64,000 bases of DNA from assembly GCF_900291015.1 (NCBI RefSeq), contig NZ_OLKL01000011.1, positions 120,735 through 184,734 on the forward strand, written 5' to 3'. The notes below the pieces were generated by a model. The model did not search any database. It was not told where the DNA came from and saw only the letters and a list, made by a program, of their open reading frames with translations. Within the stretch, counting starts at the first letter, position 1, and every line of letters begins with the position of its first letter. The position numbers and the translations under genes were made by a program. Shown piece by piece: positions 26,445 to 35,479 of the stretch. The DNA comes from Pseudomonas persica. Lineage in GTDB: Bacteria; Pseudomonadota; Gammaproteobacteria; Pseudomonadales; Pseudomonadaceae.

Positions 26445-27195
26445 TCTGATGTTGCTGGCCATGTTGGCCGCTCCCCTGGCCCAGGCCGAAAGCCTGGAGG
26501 TCGCTGCCAATTCCATGCTGCGCCTGCCCGACAAGTCGGCCAGCGTGCACCTTGCCTACCTGCGTGTTGCCGACGCCGCAACCCTGCTGCTGCCTGCCTC
26601 GCTCGCGGAATTGAAGGTCGACCAGCTGGAGCTGGAGCGCGATGCGCGTATCGCCATTGCACCGTCCGATAACCCGTTGCTGATCGAGGCGCGCAGCGCG
26701 CGGCTGGGTGAGGGCAGCGAATTCAGTGCACCGGGGGCGGCGGGCACTTACCAGCGGGGAGCCCGGTCGGGCCGCAGCCTGGACCTGAAGCTGGCTGAAG
26801 TGGATGCCGAGCGGCTGGCGATCGATGCCCGTGGCGGTGCCGGCGCGCCGGGTTACGTCGGGCTCGATGGCGCCAACGGCCAGGCCGGTGGCTGCACCTG
26901 GGGCCAGGCCAGCCGCGGTGCCAATGGCGATGACGGCGGCGACGGGCATGATGGCGCGCCGGGTGGGCGCATCCGCCTGAGCGTGCCGCAGGGCTTCCCG
27001 CAGGAGCGCATCGTGGTGCGCCTGGACGGTGGTGCACCGGGCAAGGCCGGGGCTGCAGGCAAGGCCGGTAAAGGCGGGGCGAGCAAGGGTTGCCTGGTGT
27101 ACCGCACCGATGCCGGTGCCAATGGCCGCCCGGGGCAGCCGGGCCAGCCCGGGTTGGCGGGAGCTGCGGGCGAACTGATCCTGCAGCGCCTGTGA
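26437..27195 (+). CDS. exported collagen-like Gly-rich protein
   Basis: 252 residues. Signal peptide MRNLMLLAMLAAPLAQA, then a beta-rich region (about 18-130) and a Gly-rich region with collagen-type GXY stretches (GAPGYVGLDGANGQAGG; GDDGGDGHDGAPGG; GAPGKAGAAGKAGKGG; GRPGQPGQPGLAGAAG) interrupted by a short RIRLSVPQGFPQERIVVRLD strand. Two cysteines may pair. AGGAGG lies 9 bases before the ATG. Coupled to the DUF1145 gene. Likely periplasmic or surface-associated; function unknown. Confidence 0.85.
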   Translation: MRNLMLLAMLAAPLAQAESLEVAANSMLRLPDKSASVHLAYLRVADAATLLLPASLAELKVDQLELERDARIAIAPSDNPLLIEARSARLGEGSEFSAPGAAGTYQRGARSGRSLDLKLAEVDAERLAIDARGGAGAPGYVGLDGANGQAGGCTWGQASRGANGDDGGDGHDGAPGGRIRLSVPQGFPQERIVVRLDGGAPGKAGAAGKAGKGGASKGCLVYRTDAGANGRPGQPGQPGLAGAAGELILQRL

Positions 27196-27206
27196 AAACC
27201 CGTGCT

Positions 27207-27303
27207 GGCCCTATCGCCGGCAAGCCAGCTCCCACCCCGACCGCATCGGCCGCAAGCCATGTGCAGTGCCTGTGGGAGCTGGCTTGCCGGCGATAGGGCC
27301 GGT
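27207..27303. repeat. REP-like inverted repeat
   Basis: Arms GGCCCTATCGCCGGCAAGCC and AGCTCCCAC versus GTGGGAGCTGGCTTGCCGGC and GATAGGGCC, 40 bases apart; a second P. putida REP subtype with GGCTTGCCGG core. Lies between two convergent genes. Confidence 0.8.
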
Positions 27304-27313
27304 GCAGGCAGCA

Positions 27314-27778
27314 TCAGCTCATCAGGCGCGAACTGGCCACCGCGACCACGGCCAGGCCCAGCAGCAGGTTGATCCCCACCATCCGCCGAATCCGCCCCAG
27401 CACTGCCGCACCCGCCGGCCAGTCCTCGGCCTGTACCGCTGCCTTCAGTTCCGGCAGCAGCAACGCCTGGATGCGCATGAACAGGGCAAACATGGCGATG
27501 CCTCCACCGATCATCACCTGCACATACTTCGGTGCAGTCTCGAAGCCGCTGAAGCGCATGTGCAACATGCCGATACCACTTATCGCCAAAATCGCCACGG
27601 CCAGCCAGACCCAGCCGAAGAAGCGTCGGAAAACTTCCACCCACAGGCGCAGCCGGGCAGGCCCCTCAAGGGCTGCAACCGTTGCCGGGCGCAGCACCAG
27701 CCAGGCGAAGAACATGCCGCCGACCCACACCAGGGCGGCCAGGACATGCAGTGTGTAGGGCAGGGCAAAGGCAAGCAT
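27314..27778 (-). CDS. CopD-family membrane protein
   Basis: 154 residues, four membrane helices. LHVLAALVWVGGMFFAWLVL is the first CopD-type helix with the histidine and tryptophan typical of the copper/heme-linked CopD domain; ISGIGMLHMRFSGFETAPKY and RIRRMVGINLLLGLAVVAVA complete it. Predicted inner-membrane, perhaps copper or heme handling; unproved. ATG 27778 has GGAG 6 bases upstream and is preferred over the ATG 12 bases earlier. Divergent from dinG. Confidence 0.85.
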   Translation of the reverse strand: MLAFALPYTLHVLAALVWVGGMFFAWLVLRPATVAALEGPARLRLWVEVFRRFFGWVWLAVAILAISGIGMLHMRFSGFETAPKYVQVMIGGGIAMFALFMRIQALLLPELKAAVQAEDWPAGAAVLGRIRRMVGINLLLGLAVVAVASSRLMS

Positions 27779-27814
27779 CCGGATCTCCATGCGGCATAAA
27801 GGGCAATAGCGGGG

Positions 27815-27820
27815 TATGAT
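27815..27820 (+). promoter_or_regulatory. candidate -10 box of dinG
   Basis: TATGAT, 62 bases before the dinG ATG, placing the start of transcription near 27827, just upstream of the LexA box. Confidence 0.45.
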
Positions 27821-27839
27821 AGCCGCCCCATGCGCAACA

Positions 27840-27855
27840 CTGAAAATATATCCAG
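27840..27855 (+). promoter_or_regulatory. LexA (SOS) box upstream of dinG
   Basis: CTG-AAAATATATC-CAG matches the gammaproteobacterial LexA operator CTG-N10-CAG with an AT-rich core. It ends 21 bases before the dinG start, where bound LexA would block transcription. Confidence 0.85.
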
Positions 27856-27876
27856 CCCTCCGGGCGCCTGCAGACC

Positions 27877-30021
27877 ATGATCAGCAACGAACTCAAAGCC
27901 ACCATCCAGGGCGCCTATACGCGTTTTCTCGAAGCCAAGAGCCTCAAGCCGCGCTATGGCCAGCGCCTGATGATCGCCGAAGTGGCCAAGGTGCTCGGCG
28001 ACATCGCCTGTGACGAAGAGGGCCGCCGTGCCGGCGAGCCTGCCGTGGTGGCCGTGGAGGCGGGCACCGGTACCGGCAAGACGGTAGCCTACAGCCTGGC
28101 TGCCATTCCGGCCGCCAAGGCTGCCGGCAAGCGGCTGGTGATCGCTACCGCCACCGTGGCGCTGCAGGAGCAGATCGTCTTCAAGGACCTGCCCGACCTG
28201 ATGCGCAGCAGCGGGCTGAATTTCAGCTTCGCCCTGGCCAAGGGCCGTGGCCGCTACCTGTGCCTGTCCAAGCTCGACATCCTGCTGCAGGAGGGCCACG
28301 CCCAGTCGGCCACCGCGCAGCTGTTCGAGGAAGAAGGCTTCCGCATCGAAGTCGACGAGCGCAGCCAGAAGCTGTTCAACAGCATGATCGAGAAGCTTGC
28401 CGGCAACCGCTGGGACGGTGACCGCGACAGCTGGCCCGAAGCCCTGGAAGACCAGGACTGGGCGCGCCTGACCACCGACCATAGCCAGTGCACTGGCCGT
28501 CACTGCCCGAACTTCCAGCAGTGCGTGTTCTACAAGGCCCGCGAAGGCATGGGCAAGGTCGACGTGATCGTCACCAACCACGACATGGTGCTGGCCGACC
28601 TGGCCCTGGGTGGCGGCGCGGTATTGCCCGACCCGCGCGACACCATGTACGTGTTCGACGAAGGCCACCACCTGCCAGACAAGGCCATCGGCCATTTCGC
28701 CCACTATTCGCGCCTGCGCTCTACTGCCGACTGGCTGGAGCAGACTGCCAAGAACCTGACCAAGCTGCTGGCCCAGCACCCGCTGCCCGGTGACCTGGGC
28801 AAGTACATCGAGCAGGTGCCGGAGCTCGCGCGGGAAGTGCGCACCCAGCAGCAGTTCATGTTCACCCTGTGCGAGCAGGTTGCCGACTTCCGCCCCAGCG
28901 AGGACAACGAAGGCCGTGAGCGCCCGCGCTACCGCTTCGAAGGCGGCGTGGTGCCGGAGCAGATCCGCGAAGTGGGCATCGAGCTGAAAAAGGGCTTTGC
29001 CCGCCTCAACGACCTGTTCACCCGCCTGGCCGACCTGCTCAAGGAAGGCATGGACGGCGAGGTCAACATCGGCATCGCCAGCCATCAGGCCGAGGAGTGG
29101 TACCCGCTGTTCGGTAGCCTGGTCACCCGTGCCCAGGGCAACTGGGAGCTGTGGACAGCCTTTACCGCCGAAGACCCGGAAGACAGCCCGCCCATGGCCC
29201 GCTGGCTGACCCTGGCCGAGAGCGGTGCGCTGTTCGACATCGAAGTCAACGCCAGCCCGATCCTGGCCGCCGAAATGCTTCGCCGCAGCCTGTGGAGTGT
29301 GGCCCATGGCGCGCTGGTGACGTCGGCGACGCTGACCGCGCTGGGCAAGTTCGACCGCTTCCGCATGCGCTCGGGGTTGCCGCGTGACGCGGTCACCTGT
29401 GTGGTGCCCAGCCCGTTCGTGCATGGCGATGCCGGCCTGCTGCGGGTCCCCGACCTCAAGGCCGACCCGCGCGATGCGGCGGCGCATACCGCGGCGATCA
29501 TCCGCGAGCTGCCGAACATTGTCGAGGGCGCCCGCGGTGCGCTGGTGCTGTTCTCCTCGCGCAAGCAGATGCAGGACGTGTTCGATGGGCTGGACCGTGA
29601 CTGGCGCAAGCTGGTGCTGATCCAGGGCAACCTGTCCAAGCAGGAAACCCTTAACAAGCACAAGGCGCGGGTCGACGATGGCCAGCACAGCGTGCTGTTC
29701 GGCCTGGCCAGCTTTGCCGAGGGTGTCGACCTGCCGGGCGCCTACTGCGAGCACGTGGTGATCGCCAAGATTCCCTTTGCCGTGCCGGACGACCCGGTCG
29801 AAGCGGCGCTGGCGGAGTGGATCGAGGCCCGTGGCGGCAACCCCTTCATGGAAATTGCCGTGCCCGACGCCTCGCTGCGGCTGATCCAGGCTTGCGGCCG
29901 CCTGCTGCGAACCGAACAGGATCGTGGTGTCATCACTTTGCTTGACCGGCGCCTGGTCACCCAGCGCTACGGCAAGGCTATTCTCAATGCGCTGCCGCCG
30001 TTCCGGCGGGAAATTTCCTGA
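27877..30021 (+). CDS. dinG: ATP-dependent DNA helicase DinG
   Basis: 714 residues, XPD-like superfamily 2 helicase that unwinds 5'-tailed DNA, R-loops and D-loops. Walker A EAGTGTGKT at about 62-70; the Fe-S cluster cysteines are in GRYLCLSKL and CTGRHCPNFQQC; DEAH-type box VFDEGHHL. Helicase C-terminal motifs: LVLFSSRKQMQDVF, GLASFAEGVDLPG, QACGRLLRTEQDRG. Length matches E. coli DinG (716). The LexA box in front shows it belongs to the SOS response. Stops 79 bases before the next gene. Confidence 0.97.
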   Translation: MISNELKATIQGAYTRFLEAKSLKPRYGQRLMIAEVAKVLGDIACDEEGRRAGEPAVVAVEAGTGTGKTVAYSLAAIPAAKAAGKRLVIATATVALQEQIVFKDLPDLMRSSGLNFSFALAKGRGRYLCLSKLDILLQEGHAQSATAQLFEEEGFRIEVDERSQKLFNSMIEKLAGNRWDGDRDSWPEALEDQDWARLTTDHSQCTGRHCPNFQQCVFYKAREGMGKVDVIVTNHDMVLADLALGGGAVLPDPRDTMYVFDEGHHLPDKAIGHFAHYSRLRSTADWLEQTAKNLTKLLAQHPLPGDLGKYIEQVPELAREVRTQQQFMFTLCEQVADFRPSEDNEGRERPRYRFEGGVVPEQIREVGIELKKGFARLNDLFTRLADLLKEGMDGEVNIGIASHQAEEWYPLFGSLVTRAQGNWELWTAFTAEDPEDSPPMARWLTLAESGALFDIEVNASPILAAEMLRRSLWSVAHGALVTSATLTALGKFDRFRMRSGLPRDAVTCVVPSPFVHGDAGLLRVPDLKADPRDAAAHTAAIIRELPNIVEGARGALVLFSSRKQMQDVFDGLDRDWRKLVLIQGNLSKQETLNKHKARVDDGQHSVLFGLASFAEGVDLPGAYCEHVVIAKIPFAVPDDPVEAALAEWIEARGGNPFMEIAVPDASLRLIQACGRLLRTEQDRGVITLLDRRLVTQRYGKAILNALPPFRREIS

Positions 30022-30100
30022 CCGCCGGAGCACTTGCTCCGGCGCGTTGTCCATTACTCAGTCGTGGGCCATGAGGGCCCTGAAGGAGAGCACCAGCCTT

Positions 30101-32335
30101 ATGGTCCGCCGTACCCTGCCCGCCGTTTTCGCCCTGTTGTTCAGCTCGCCCTTGCTGGCTGGACAGCAGACGCTGTTCAGCTTCGTGCGCCCGGCCTCGG
30201 TGGTCAATGTGGCGACCGAGGATGCCGGCATGCCGCAGTACAACGCGGAGCAGACGGCGGAAGGCGAAGTATTGCGGCGCGTGGTGTTCAACCCGGCCCA
30301 GCGGCCGACCCTGCGCCTGAGCCCGCAAAGCGGTGTGTGGGACTGGTCTGGCGGGCAATTCCTGACCTTGCGCCTGCAAAGCGCGATGGATTGGGCGCTG
30401 ACCGTGGATGTCATGGTGCAGGGCAGTGATGGCCGCACGTTGACCAGCCGCATCGACCTGCCGGCCGGTCCTGCACAAACCGTGATGGTACCGCTGACGG
30501 CCCGCTCGCCGCTGAGCCAGGGCATGCGCGCCGGCCCGCCCATGCCCTGGAACCATGGCGGCCAGCGCCTGCTGCTGACCAGTAGCACCGGTGCGGTCGA
30601 CCTCAAGCAGGTGGCCGCGGTCAGCCTGAGTATCCCCAACCCCAAGGTGGCGCAGAACCTGCTGATCGAGCGGGTGGGCATCCAGGATGATGACCAGGCC
30701 TACAAGGCGGCCTACCACGAGCTGATCGATGCCTATGGCCAGTCCACTCGCGGCCATTGGCCAGAGAAGGTTGCCAATGACGAGCAGCTCAAGGCGGCCG
30801 ATGTGCGCGAGCAGCAACAGCTCAAAGGCTGGCTGGCAGAGCGTGGCAAGCAGCAACTGGACGCGTACGGTGGCCTGCTGGCCGGGCCGGCGTTCGAGGC
30901 CAAAGGTTTCTTCCGCACGCAAAAGCGTGACGGCCGCTGGTACCTGGTAACGCCCGAGGGGCATCCGTTCTATTCCCTGGGGGTGAATGCCGTGGCCGCG
31001 GATGGCGGGCGTACCTACGTGGCCGGGCGTGAGGGGATGTTCAAGGCGTTGCCGGGCGAGGGCGATGCACTGGCCGCATTCTATGGCGACGGCAACAACG
31101 ACGACGGCAACGCCTCGTCGCAAGGGCGCAACTTCAAACAGGGGCGCTGGTTCGATTTCTATGCCGCCAACCTGCAGCGCACCTATGGCAAACCCTGCCC
31201 GCCCGCGGTAGAGGGGCAGCCGGCCAACTGCCCGGCGCTGGCGCTGGATGCCGCCCGCTGGCAGGCGCATGCGCTCGATCGCCTGCAGGCCTGGGGTTTC
31301 AACACGGTCGGCAACTGGAGTGAGCCGGCCCTGGGCCAGGCCAGGCGCATGCCGTACACCTTGCCGCTGTCGATCGTGGGGGATTACGCCAGCATCAGTA
31401 CCGGCATGGACTGGTGGGGCAGCATGCCCGACCCGTTCGACCCGCGTTTTGCCATGGCCACCGAGCGCGCCGTGGCCATTGCCGCTCGCGATCATCGTGA
31501 CGACCCTTGGCTGATCGGCTATTTCGCTGACAACGAACTGGCCTGGGCCGCCCCCGGTAGCGACCCGAAGGCGCGTTACGGCCTGGCCTACGGAACCTTG
31601 CGCCTGACCACCGATGTGCCGGCCAAGCGCGCCTTCCTCAAGCAGTTGCGTGACAAGTACCGCAACCAGGAAGGGCTGTCCAAGGCCTGGGGTATCGAGC
31701 TGACCGCGTGGGAGCTGATGGAGGACCCGGGCTTCGAGGCACCGTTGCCCAACCCGGAGCACCCGGAAATCGAGCGTGACTACCAGCACTTCCAGCAGGT
31801 GTTCGCCGAAACCTACTTCAGGACCATTGCCGACTCGTTGAAGTGGCATGCGCCCAATCACCTGCTGCTGGGGGGGCGCTATGCCGTCAGCACGCCGGAG
31901 GCGGTCAAGGCCTGTGCCGAGTTCTGCGATGTGCTCAGCTTCAACTTCTATACCCTCAAGCCGCAGGATGGCTACGACTTCGCTCGCCTGGCCGAGCTGG
32001 ACAAGCCGGTGTTGGTGTCCGAGTTCCAGTTCGGCTCGCGCGATCGCGGGCCGTTCTGGCCGGGGCCGCTGGAATTGGCGCGGGAAGAAGACCGCGGCCC
32101 GGCCTACGGCAACTTCCTCAAGGCGGCCCTGGCGCAGCCGATGATCGTTGGCGCGCACTGGTTCCAGTACCTTGACCAGCCGGCCAGTGGGCGCCTGCTC
32201 GATGGCGAGAACGGCCACCTCGGGCTGGTGGCGATCACCGATATGCCTTACCCGGGGTTTGTCGATGCTGTGCGCAAGAGCAACTTGCAGGCAATGAGCC
32301 GGCTGCGTACTCAATTGGAAAAACCGATTCCCTGA
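30101..32335 (+). CDS. exported beta-agarase-like glycoside hydrolase (GH42/GH50 type)
   Basis: 744 residues. Signal peptide MVRRTLPAVFALLFSSPLLA. Residues about 50-200 form a carbohydrate-binding-like beta domain; from about 280 a clan GH-A barrel opens with GFFRTQKRDGRWYLVTPEGH. The acid/base glutamate is in GYFADNELAW (about 479) and the nucleophile in PVLVSEFQFGS (about 641), the pair used by retaining GH42/GH50 enzymes. It probably cleaves beta-galactosidic or related glucan links of a matrix polysaccharide; the substrate is not certain. An ATG 30 bases upstream is in frame but has no ribosome site; AGGAG precedes 30101 by 13 bases. Confidence 0.82.
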   Translation: MVRRTLPAVFALLFSSPLLAGQQTLFSFVRPASVVNVATEDAGMPQYNAEQTAEGEVLRRVVFNPAQRPTLRLSPQSGVWDWSGGQFLTLRLQSAMDWALTVDVMVQGSDGRTLTSRIDLPAGPAQTVMVPLTARSPLSQGMRAGPPMPWNHGGQRLLLTSSTGAVDLKQVAAVSLSIPNPKVAQNLLIERVGIQDDDQAYKAAYHELIDAYGQSTRGHWPEKVANDEQLKAADVREQQQLKGWLAERGKQQLDAYGGLLAGPAFEAKGFFRTQKRDGRWYLVTPEGHPFYSLGVNAVAADGGRTYVAGREGMFKALPGEGDALAAFYGDGNNDDGNASSQGRNFKQGRWFDFYAANLQRTYGKPCPPAVEGQPANCPALALDAARWQAHALDRLQAWGFNTVGNWSEPALGQARRMPYTLPLSIVGDYASISTGMDWWGSMPDPFDPRFAMATERAVAIAARDHRDDPWLIGYFADNELAWAAPGSDPKARYGLAYGTLRLTTDVPAKRAFLKQLRDKYRNQEGLSKAWGIELTAWELMEDPGFEAPLPNPEHPEIERDYQHFQQVFAETYFRTIADSLKWHAPNHLLLGGRYAVSTPEAVKACAEFCDVLSFNFYTLKPQDGYDFARLAELDKPVLVSEFQFGSRDRGPFWPGPLELAREEDRGPAYGNFLKAALAQPMIVGAHWFQYLDQPASGRLLDGENGHLGLVAITDMPYPGFVDAVRKSNLQAMSRLRTQLEKPIP

Positions 32336-32350
32336 CTAGTGCAAATAGAT

Positions 32351-32435
32351 GTGGGGGCGGGCGTGCCCGCGAATCAGGCGACCCGGTGGATGGTACCGGC
32401 TATGCCGGTGTTCGCGGGCACGCCCGCTCCCGCAG
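32351..32435. repeat. REP-like inverted repeat
   Basis: GTGGGGGCGGGCGTGCCCGC-GAA and the complementary TTCGCGGGCACGCCCGCTCC-CGC about 40 bases apart, after the glycoside hydrolase gene. Confidence 0.8.
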
Positions 32436-32551
32436 TAAGTCCAGCTGGGTTACCGTTCATCGTAACCACCCGGCCCAAGCCAGTTTGCAAAACGCCAAAC
32501 TACTGAAACAATGCACGCCATTTTCGGAAATGGTCGTACGGAGAACAGCGG

Positions 32552-33697
32552 GTGCAGATCCAGGGTCACTATGAGCTGAAGTTCGAAGCAGTGCGCGAAG
32601 CCTTTGTCGCGCTGTTCGATGATCCGCAGGAGCGTGGCGCCGCGCTGTGCATCCAGGTCGGTGGCGAAACCGTGGTCGACCTGTGGGCCGGCAGTGCCGA
32701 CAAGGACGGCCAGCAGGCCTGGCACAGCGACACCATCGCCAACCTGTTCTCCTGCACCAAGACCTTCACTGCCGTGACCGCCCTGCAACTGGTCGGCGAG
32801 GGCAAGCTGGCCCTCGATGCGCCGGTGGCCAACTACTGGCCCGAGTTCGCCCAGGCCGGCAAACAGGCGATCACCCTGCGCCAGTTGCTCAGTCACCGTG
32901 CCGGCTTGCCGGCCATCCGTGAGCTGCTGCCGGCCGAGGCGCTGTATGACTGGCAGGCCATGGTCGATGCGCTGGCTGCCGAAACGCCCTGGTGGACACC
33001 CGGCACCGAGCACGGCTATGCCGCCATTACCTACGGCTGGCTGATCGGCGAGCTGATCCGCCGTGCCGATGGCCGTGGCCCCGGCGACTCGATCGTCGCC
33101 CGTACCGCGAGGCCGCTGGGGCTGGATTTTCATGTCGGCCTGGCGGACGATGAGTTCCATCGCGTGGCGCATATCGCCCGTGGCAAGGGCAACACCGGGG
33201 ACGCTGCGGCGCAGCGCTTGCTGCAGGTGACCATGCGCGAACCCGAGGCCCTGTCGACCCGTGCCTTCACCAATCCGCCGGCGATCCTGACCAGCACCAA
33301 CAAGCCGGAATGGCGGCGCATGCAGCAGCCCGCGGCCAATGGCCATGGCAATGCGCGCAGCCTGGCGGGTTTCTATGCCGGATTGCTGGACGGCAGCCTG
33401 CTCGAATCCGAACTGCTCGACGAACTGACCCGTGAGCATAGCCTCGGCCAGGACCGCACCTTGCTCACCCAGACCCGTTTTGGCCTGGGCTGCATGCTCG
33501 ACCAGCCCGACGTAGCCAACGCCACCTTCGGCCTCGGTGCCCGCGCCTTTGGCCACCCCGGTGCCGGTGGTTCGGTAGGTTTCGCCGACCCGGAGTACGA
33601 TGTGGCCTTCGGTTTCGTGGTCAATACCCTTGGCCCTTATGTGCTCATGGACCCGCGAGCCCAGAAGTTGGTACGTGCCCTTGCCAGCTGCCTTTGA
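32552..33697 (+). CDS. serine hydrolase of the class C beta-lactamase family (EstB-like)
   Basis: 381 residues, GTG start, no signal peptide. Catalytic SxxK is SCTK (Ser 67, Lys 70), the conserved tyrosine is YAAITYG (Tyr 156), and the KTG-like triad is HPGAGG near the C-terminus. Lacking a signal peptide it is more likely an esterase or peptidase of family VIII than a periplasmic beta-lactamase. Length and motifs such as LFSCTKTFTAVTALQLVGEG match this group. Substrate unknown. Monocistronic. Confidence 0.9.
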   Translation: MQIQGHYELKFEAVREAFVALFDDPQERGAALCIQVGGETVVDLWAGSADKDGQQAWHSDTIANLFSCTKTFTAVTALQLVGEGKLALDAPVANYWPEFAQAGKQAITLRQLLSHRAGLPAIRELLPAEALYDWQAMVDALAAETPWWTPGTEHGYAAITYGWLIGELIRRADGRGPGDSIVARTARPLGLDFHVGLADDEFHRVAHIARGKGNTGDAAAQRLLQVTMREPEALSTRAFTNPPAILTSTNKPEWRRMQQPAANGHGNARSLAGFYAGLLDGSLLESELLDELTREHSLGQDRTLLTQTRFGLGCMLDQPDVANATFGLGARAFGHPGAGGSVGFADPEYDVAFGFVVNTLGPYVLMDPRAQKLVRALASCL

Positions 33698-33796
33698 TCG
33701 GGTAATGCGGGTGTTGCCCCACCCCTTTGACTATCCTCAATGCCAGCGCCTGAAGGGCGTTGGCAAAATTTCTTTCTATTTCATGGTGTATCGCTG

Positions 33797-34774
33797 ATGT
33801 CTTCACACAAAACCTTAGCACTCGCCCTGTGCCTGACCGCCGTTACCGGCTGCGCCAGTCACCCCCAGGACGGCTCGAAGGACAGCGCCTCGAGCTGGTG
33901 GCCCTTCGGTTCGGACAAGGTTGCCGAGCAGGAAGTGAAGCAAGCCGTCACTGAAAACGTGGCCAAGGCCGACGCCAAGTCCGAGAACGCCAGCCGTTGG
34001 TGGTGGCCGTTCGGCGGCGAAGAGAAGCAGGCCAAGGGGCCGGTGGTACCGAAGATCGACCAGAAGGCCACCCAGGCCTGGCTGGACGAGTACGAGCCCA
34101 AGCTGCGTGAGGCGATCAAGGGCAGCAAGCTGGAGCTGGAGCGCCGCGACAACGTGTTGGCCGTAACCATCCCGGTGGACAGCTCGTACAACCCTGACCG
34201 CCCGAACATGCTGCTGCCGATGACCCTGGGCCCGATCACTCGTGTGGCCAAGACTGTCGAAGGCGATGCCAAGACCGCCGTGCTGGTGCTTGGCCATGCC
34301 GACAGCAGCGGTGTCGCGGCTGCCAACCAGAAGCTCAGCCTGGAGCGCGCCGCTTCGGTGTCGGCCATTTTCCGCCTCAGCGGCCTGCAGCGTGACCGCC
34401 TGACCCTCAAGGGCATGGGCTCGGTAATGCCGCGCGCCGCCAATGACAGCGCCGAGGGCCGCGCCCTGAACCGCCGCGTGGAAATGCTGCTGACCCCGCA
34501 GAACACCATGGTTGCCCTGCTGGCCAAGTACCAACAAGCTGCCCCGGCACCGGCCCCGATGGTGGCGGTGCAGGATGCCAAGGCACCTGCCGCCAAGGCA
34601 GCTGACAGCAAGCCGGCCGCCAAGGCCGCAGCGAAGAAGCCTGTAACCAAAGCCAAGGCCAAGTCGCCCGCCAAGACCACGGCCAAGAAAAAGGCCGCGC
34701 CGGCCAAGCCCGTCGCCAAGAAAGCTACCGCTGACAAGAAAGTAGCTGCCAACAGCCCTGCGAAGACCAACTGA
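33797..34774 (+). CDS. OmpA-family lipoprotein with Lys/Ala-rich histone-like tail
   Basis: 325 residues. Lipobox AVTGCASH (Cys 19); two WWPFG repeats (SSWWPFGSDK and SRWWWPFGGEEK) near residues 34-75; an OmpA-like domain at about 100-240 (VLVLGHADSSGVAAANQKLS; GRALNRRVEMLL); then about 80 residues of Ala/Lys/Pro repeats (KAAAKKPVTKAKAKSPAKTT) like the tail of AlgP or histone H1. The tail should be periplasmic and may bind peptidoglycan or anionic polymers. Stops 18 bases before pdxH. Confidence 0.88.
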   Translation: MSSHKTLALALCLTAVTGCASHPQDGSKDSASSWWPFGSDKVAEQEVKQAVTENVAKADAKSENASRWWWPFGGEEKQAKGPVVPKIDQKATQAWLDEYEPKLREAIKGSKLELERRDNVLAVTIPVDSSYNPDRPNMLLPMTLGPITRVAKTVEGDAKTAVLVLGHADSSGVAAANQKLSLERAASVSAIFRLSGLQRDRLTLKGMGSVMPRAANDSAEGRALNRRVEMLLTPQNTMVALLAKYQQAAPAPAPMVAVQDAKAPAAKAADSKPAAKAAAKKPVTKAKAKSPAKTTAKKKAAPAKPVAKKATADKKVAANSPAKTN

Positions 34775-34792
34775 TCGTCAAGGAACGCAGCA

Positions 34793-35440
34793 ATGACCCA
34801 ATCTCTGGCCGATATGCGCCGCGACTACACCCGTGATGGCCTGGCTGAAGCCCAGGCCCCGGGGGAGCCGTTCGCCCTGTTCCACCAGTGGTTCGCCGAT
34901 GCGGTGAAAACCGAGCAGGTACCGGTGGAAGCCAACGCCATGACCCTGGCCACTGTCGATGGTGAAGGTCGCCCTCACTGCCGCATCTTGCTGCTGAAGG
35001 GGCTCGATGAGCGTGGTTTCACCTTCTTCACCAACTACGACAGTGCCAAGGGCCAGCAACTGCTGGTTAACCCCTTCGCCGCCATGACTTTCTTCTGGCC
35101 AGCGCTGGAGCGTCAGGTACGCATCGAAGGGCGGGTGGAAAAGGTCACGGCCCAGGAGTCGGACGCCTACTACCAGGTGCGCCCGCTGGGCAGCCGCCTG
35201 GGGGCCTGGGCTTCGCCGCAGAGCCAGGTGATTGCCGGTCGTGAGGAGTTGGAGGGGCTGGTCAAGGCCACCGAGGCGCGGTTCTCCGACACTCAGCCGC
35301 ATTGCCCGGAGCATTGGGGTGGGTATCGTTTGCTGCCCGAGCGCATCGAGTTCTGGCAGGGGCGGGCTAGCCGCCTGCATGACCGACTGAACTACCGGCT
35401 GGTGGATGGGCAATGGCTGCGGGAGCGGTTGGCGCCCTGA
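34793..35440 (+). CDS. pdxH: pyridoxamine 5'-phosphate oxidase
   Basis: 215 residues, the E. coli PdxH size. FMN enzyme that oxidises PNP/PMP to PLP in the salvage and final synthesis step. Conserved segments: [20 protein letters not shown] (FMN), [28 protein letters not shown], and the C-terminal PLP/FMN motif [16 protein letters not shown]. Follows the OmpA-like gene by 18 bases, so probably cotranscribed. Confidence 0.97.
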   Translation: MTQSLADMRRDYTRDGLAEAQAPGEPFALFHQWFADAVKTEQVPVEANAMTLATVDGEGRPHCRILLLKGLDERGFTFFTNYDSAKGQQLLVNPFAAMTFFWPALERQVRIEGRVEKVTAQESDAYYQVRPLGSRLGAWASPQSQVIAGREELEGLVKATEARFSDTQPHCPEHWGGYRLLPERIEFWQGRASRLHDRLNYRLVDGQWLRERLAP

Positions 35441-35479
35441 GGTTCTGGGGCCGCAAAGCGGCCCCTGCAATCTCCAGGT

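Noticed and set aside
27580..30054. 824-residue open frame on the minus strand
   Set aside because: Antisense to dinG, whose helicase motifs are complete. The part below 27.8 kb overlaps the CopD-like gene in another frame.
29984..32314. 776-residue open frame on the minus strand
   Set aside because: Antisense to the glycoside hydrolase; no domain recognised.
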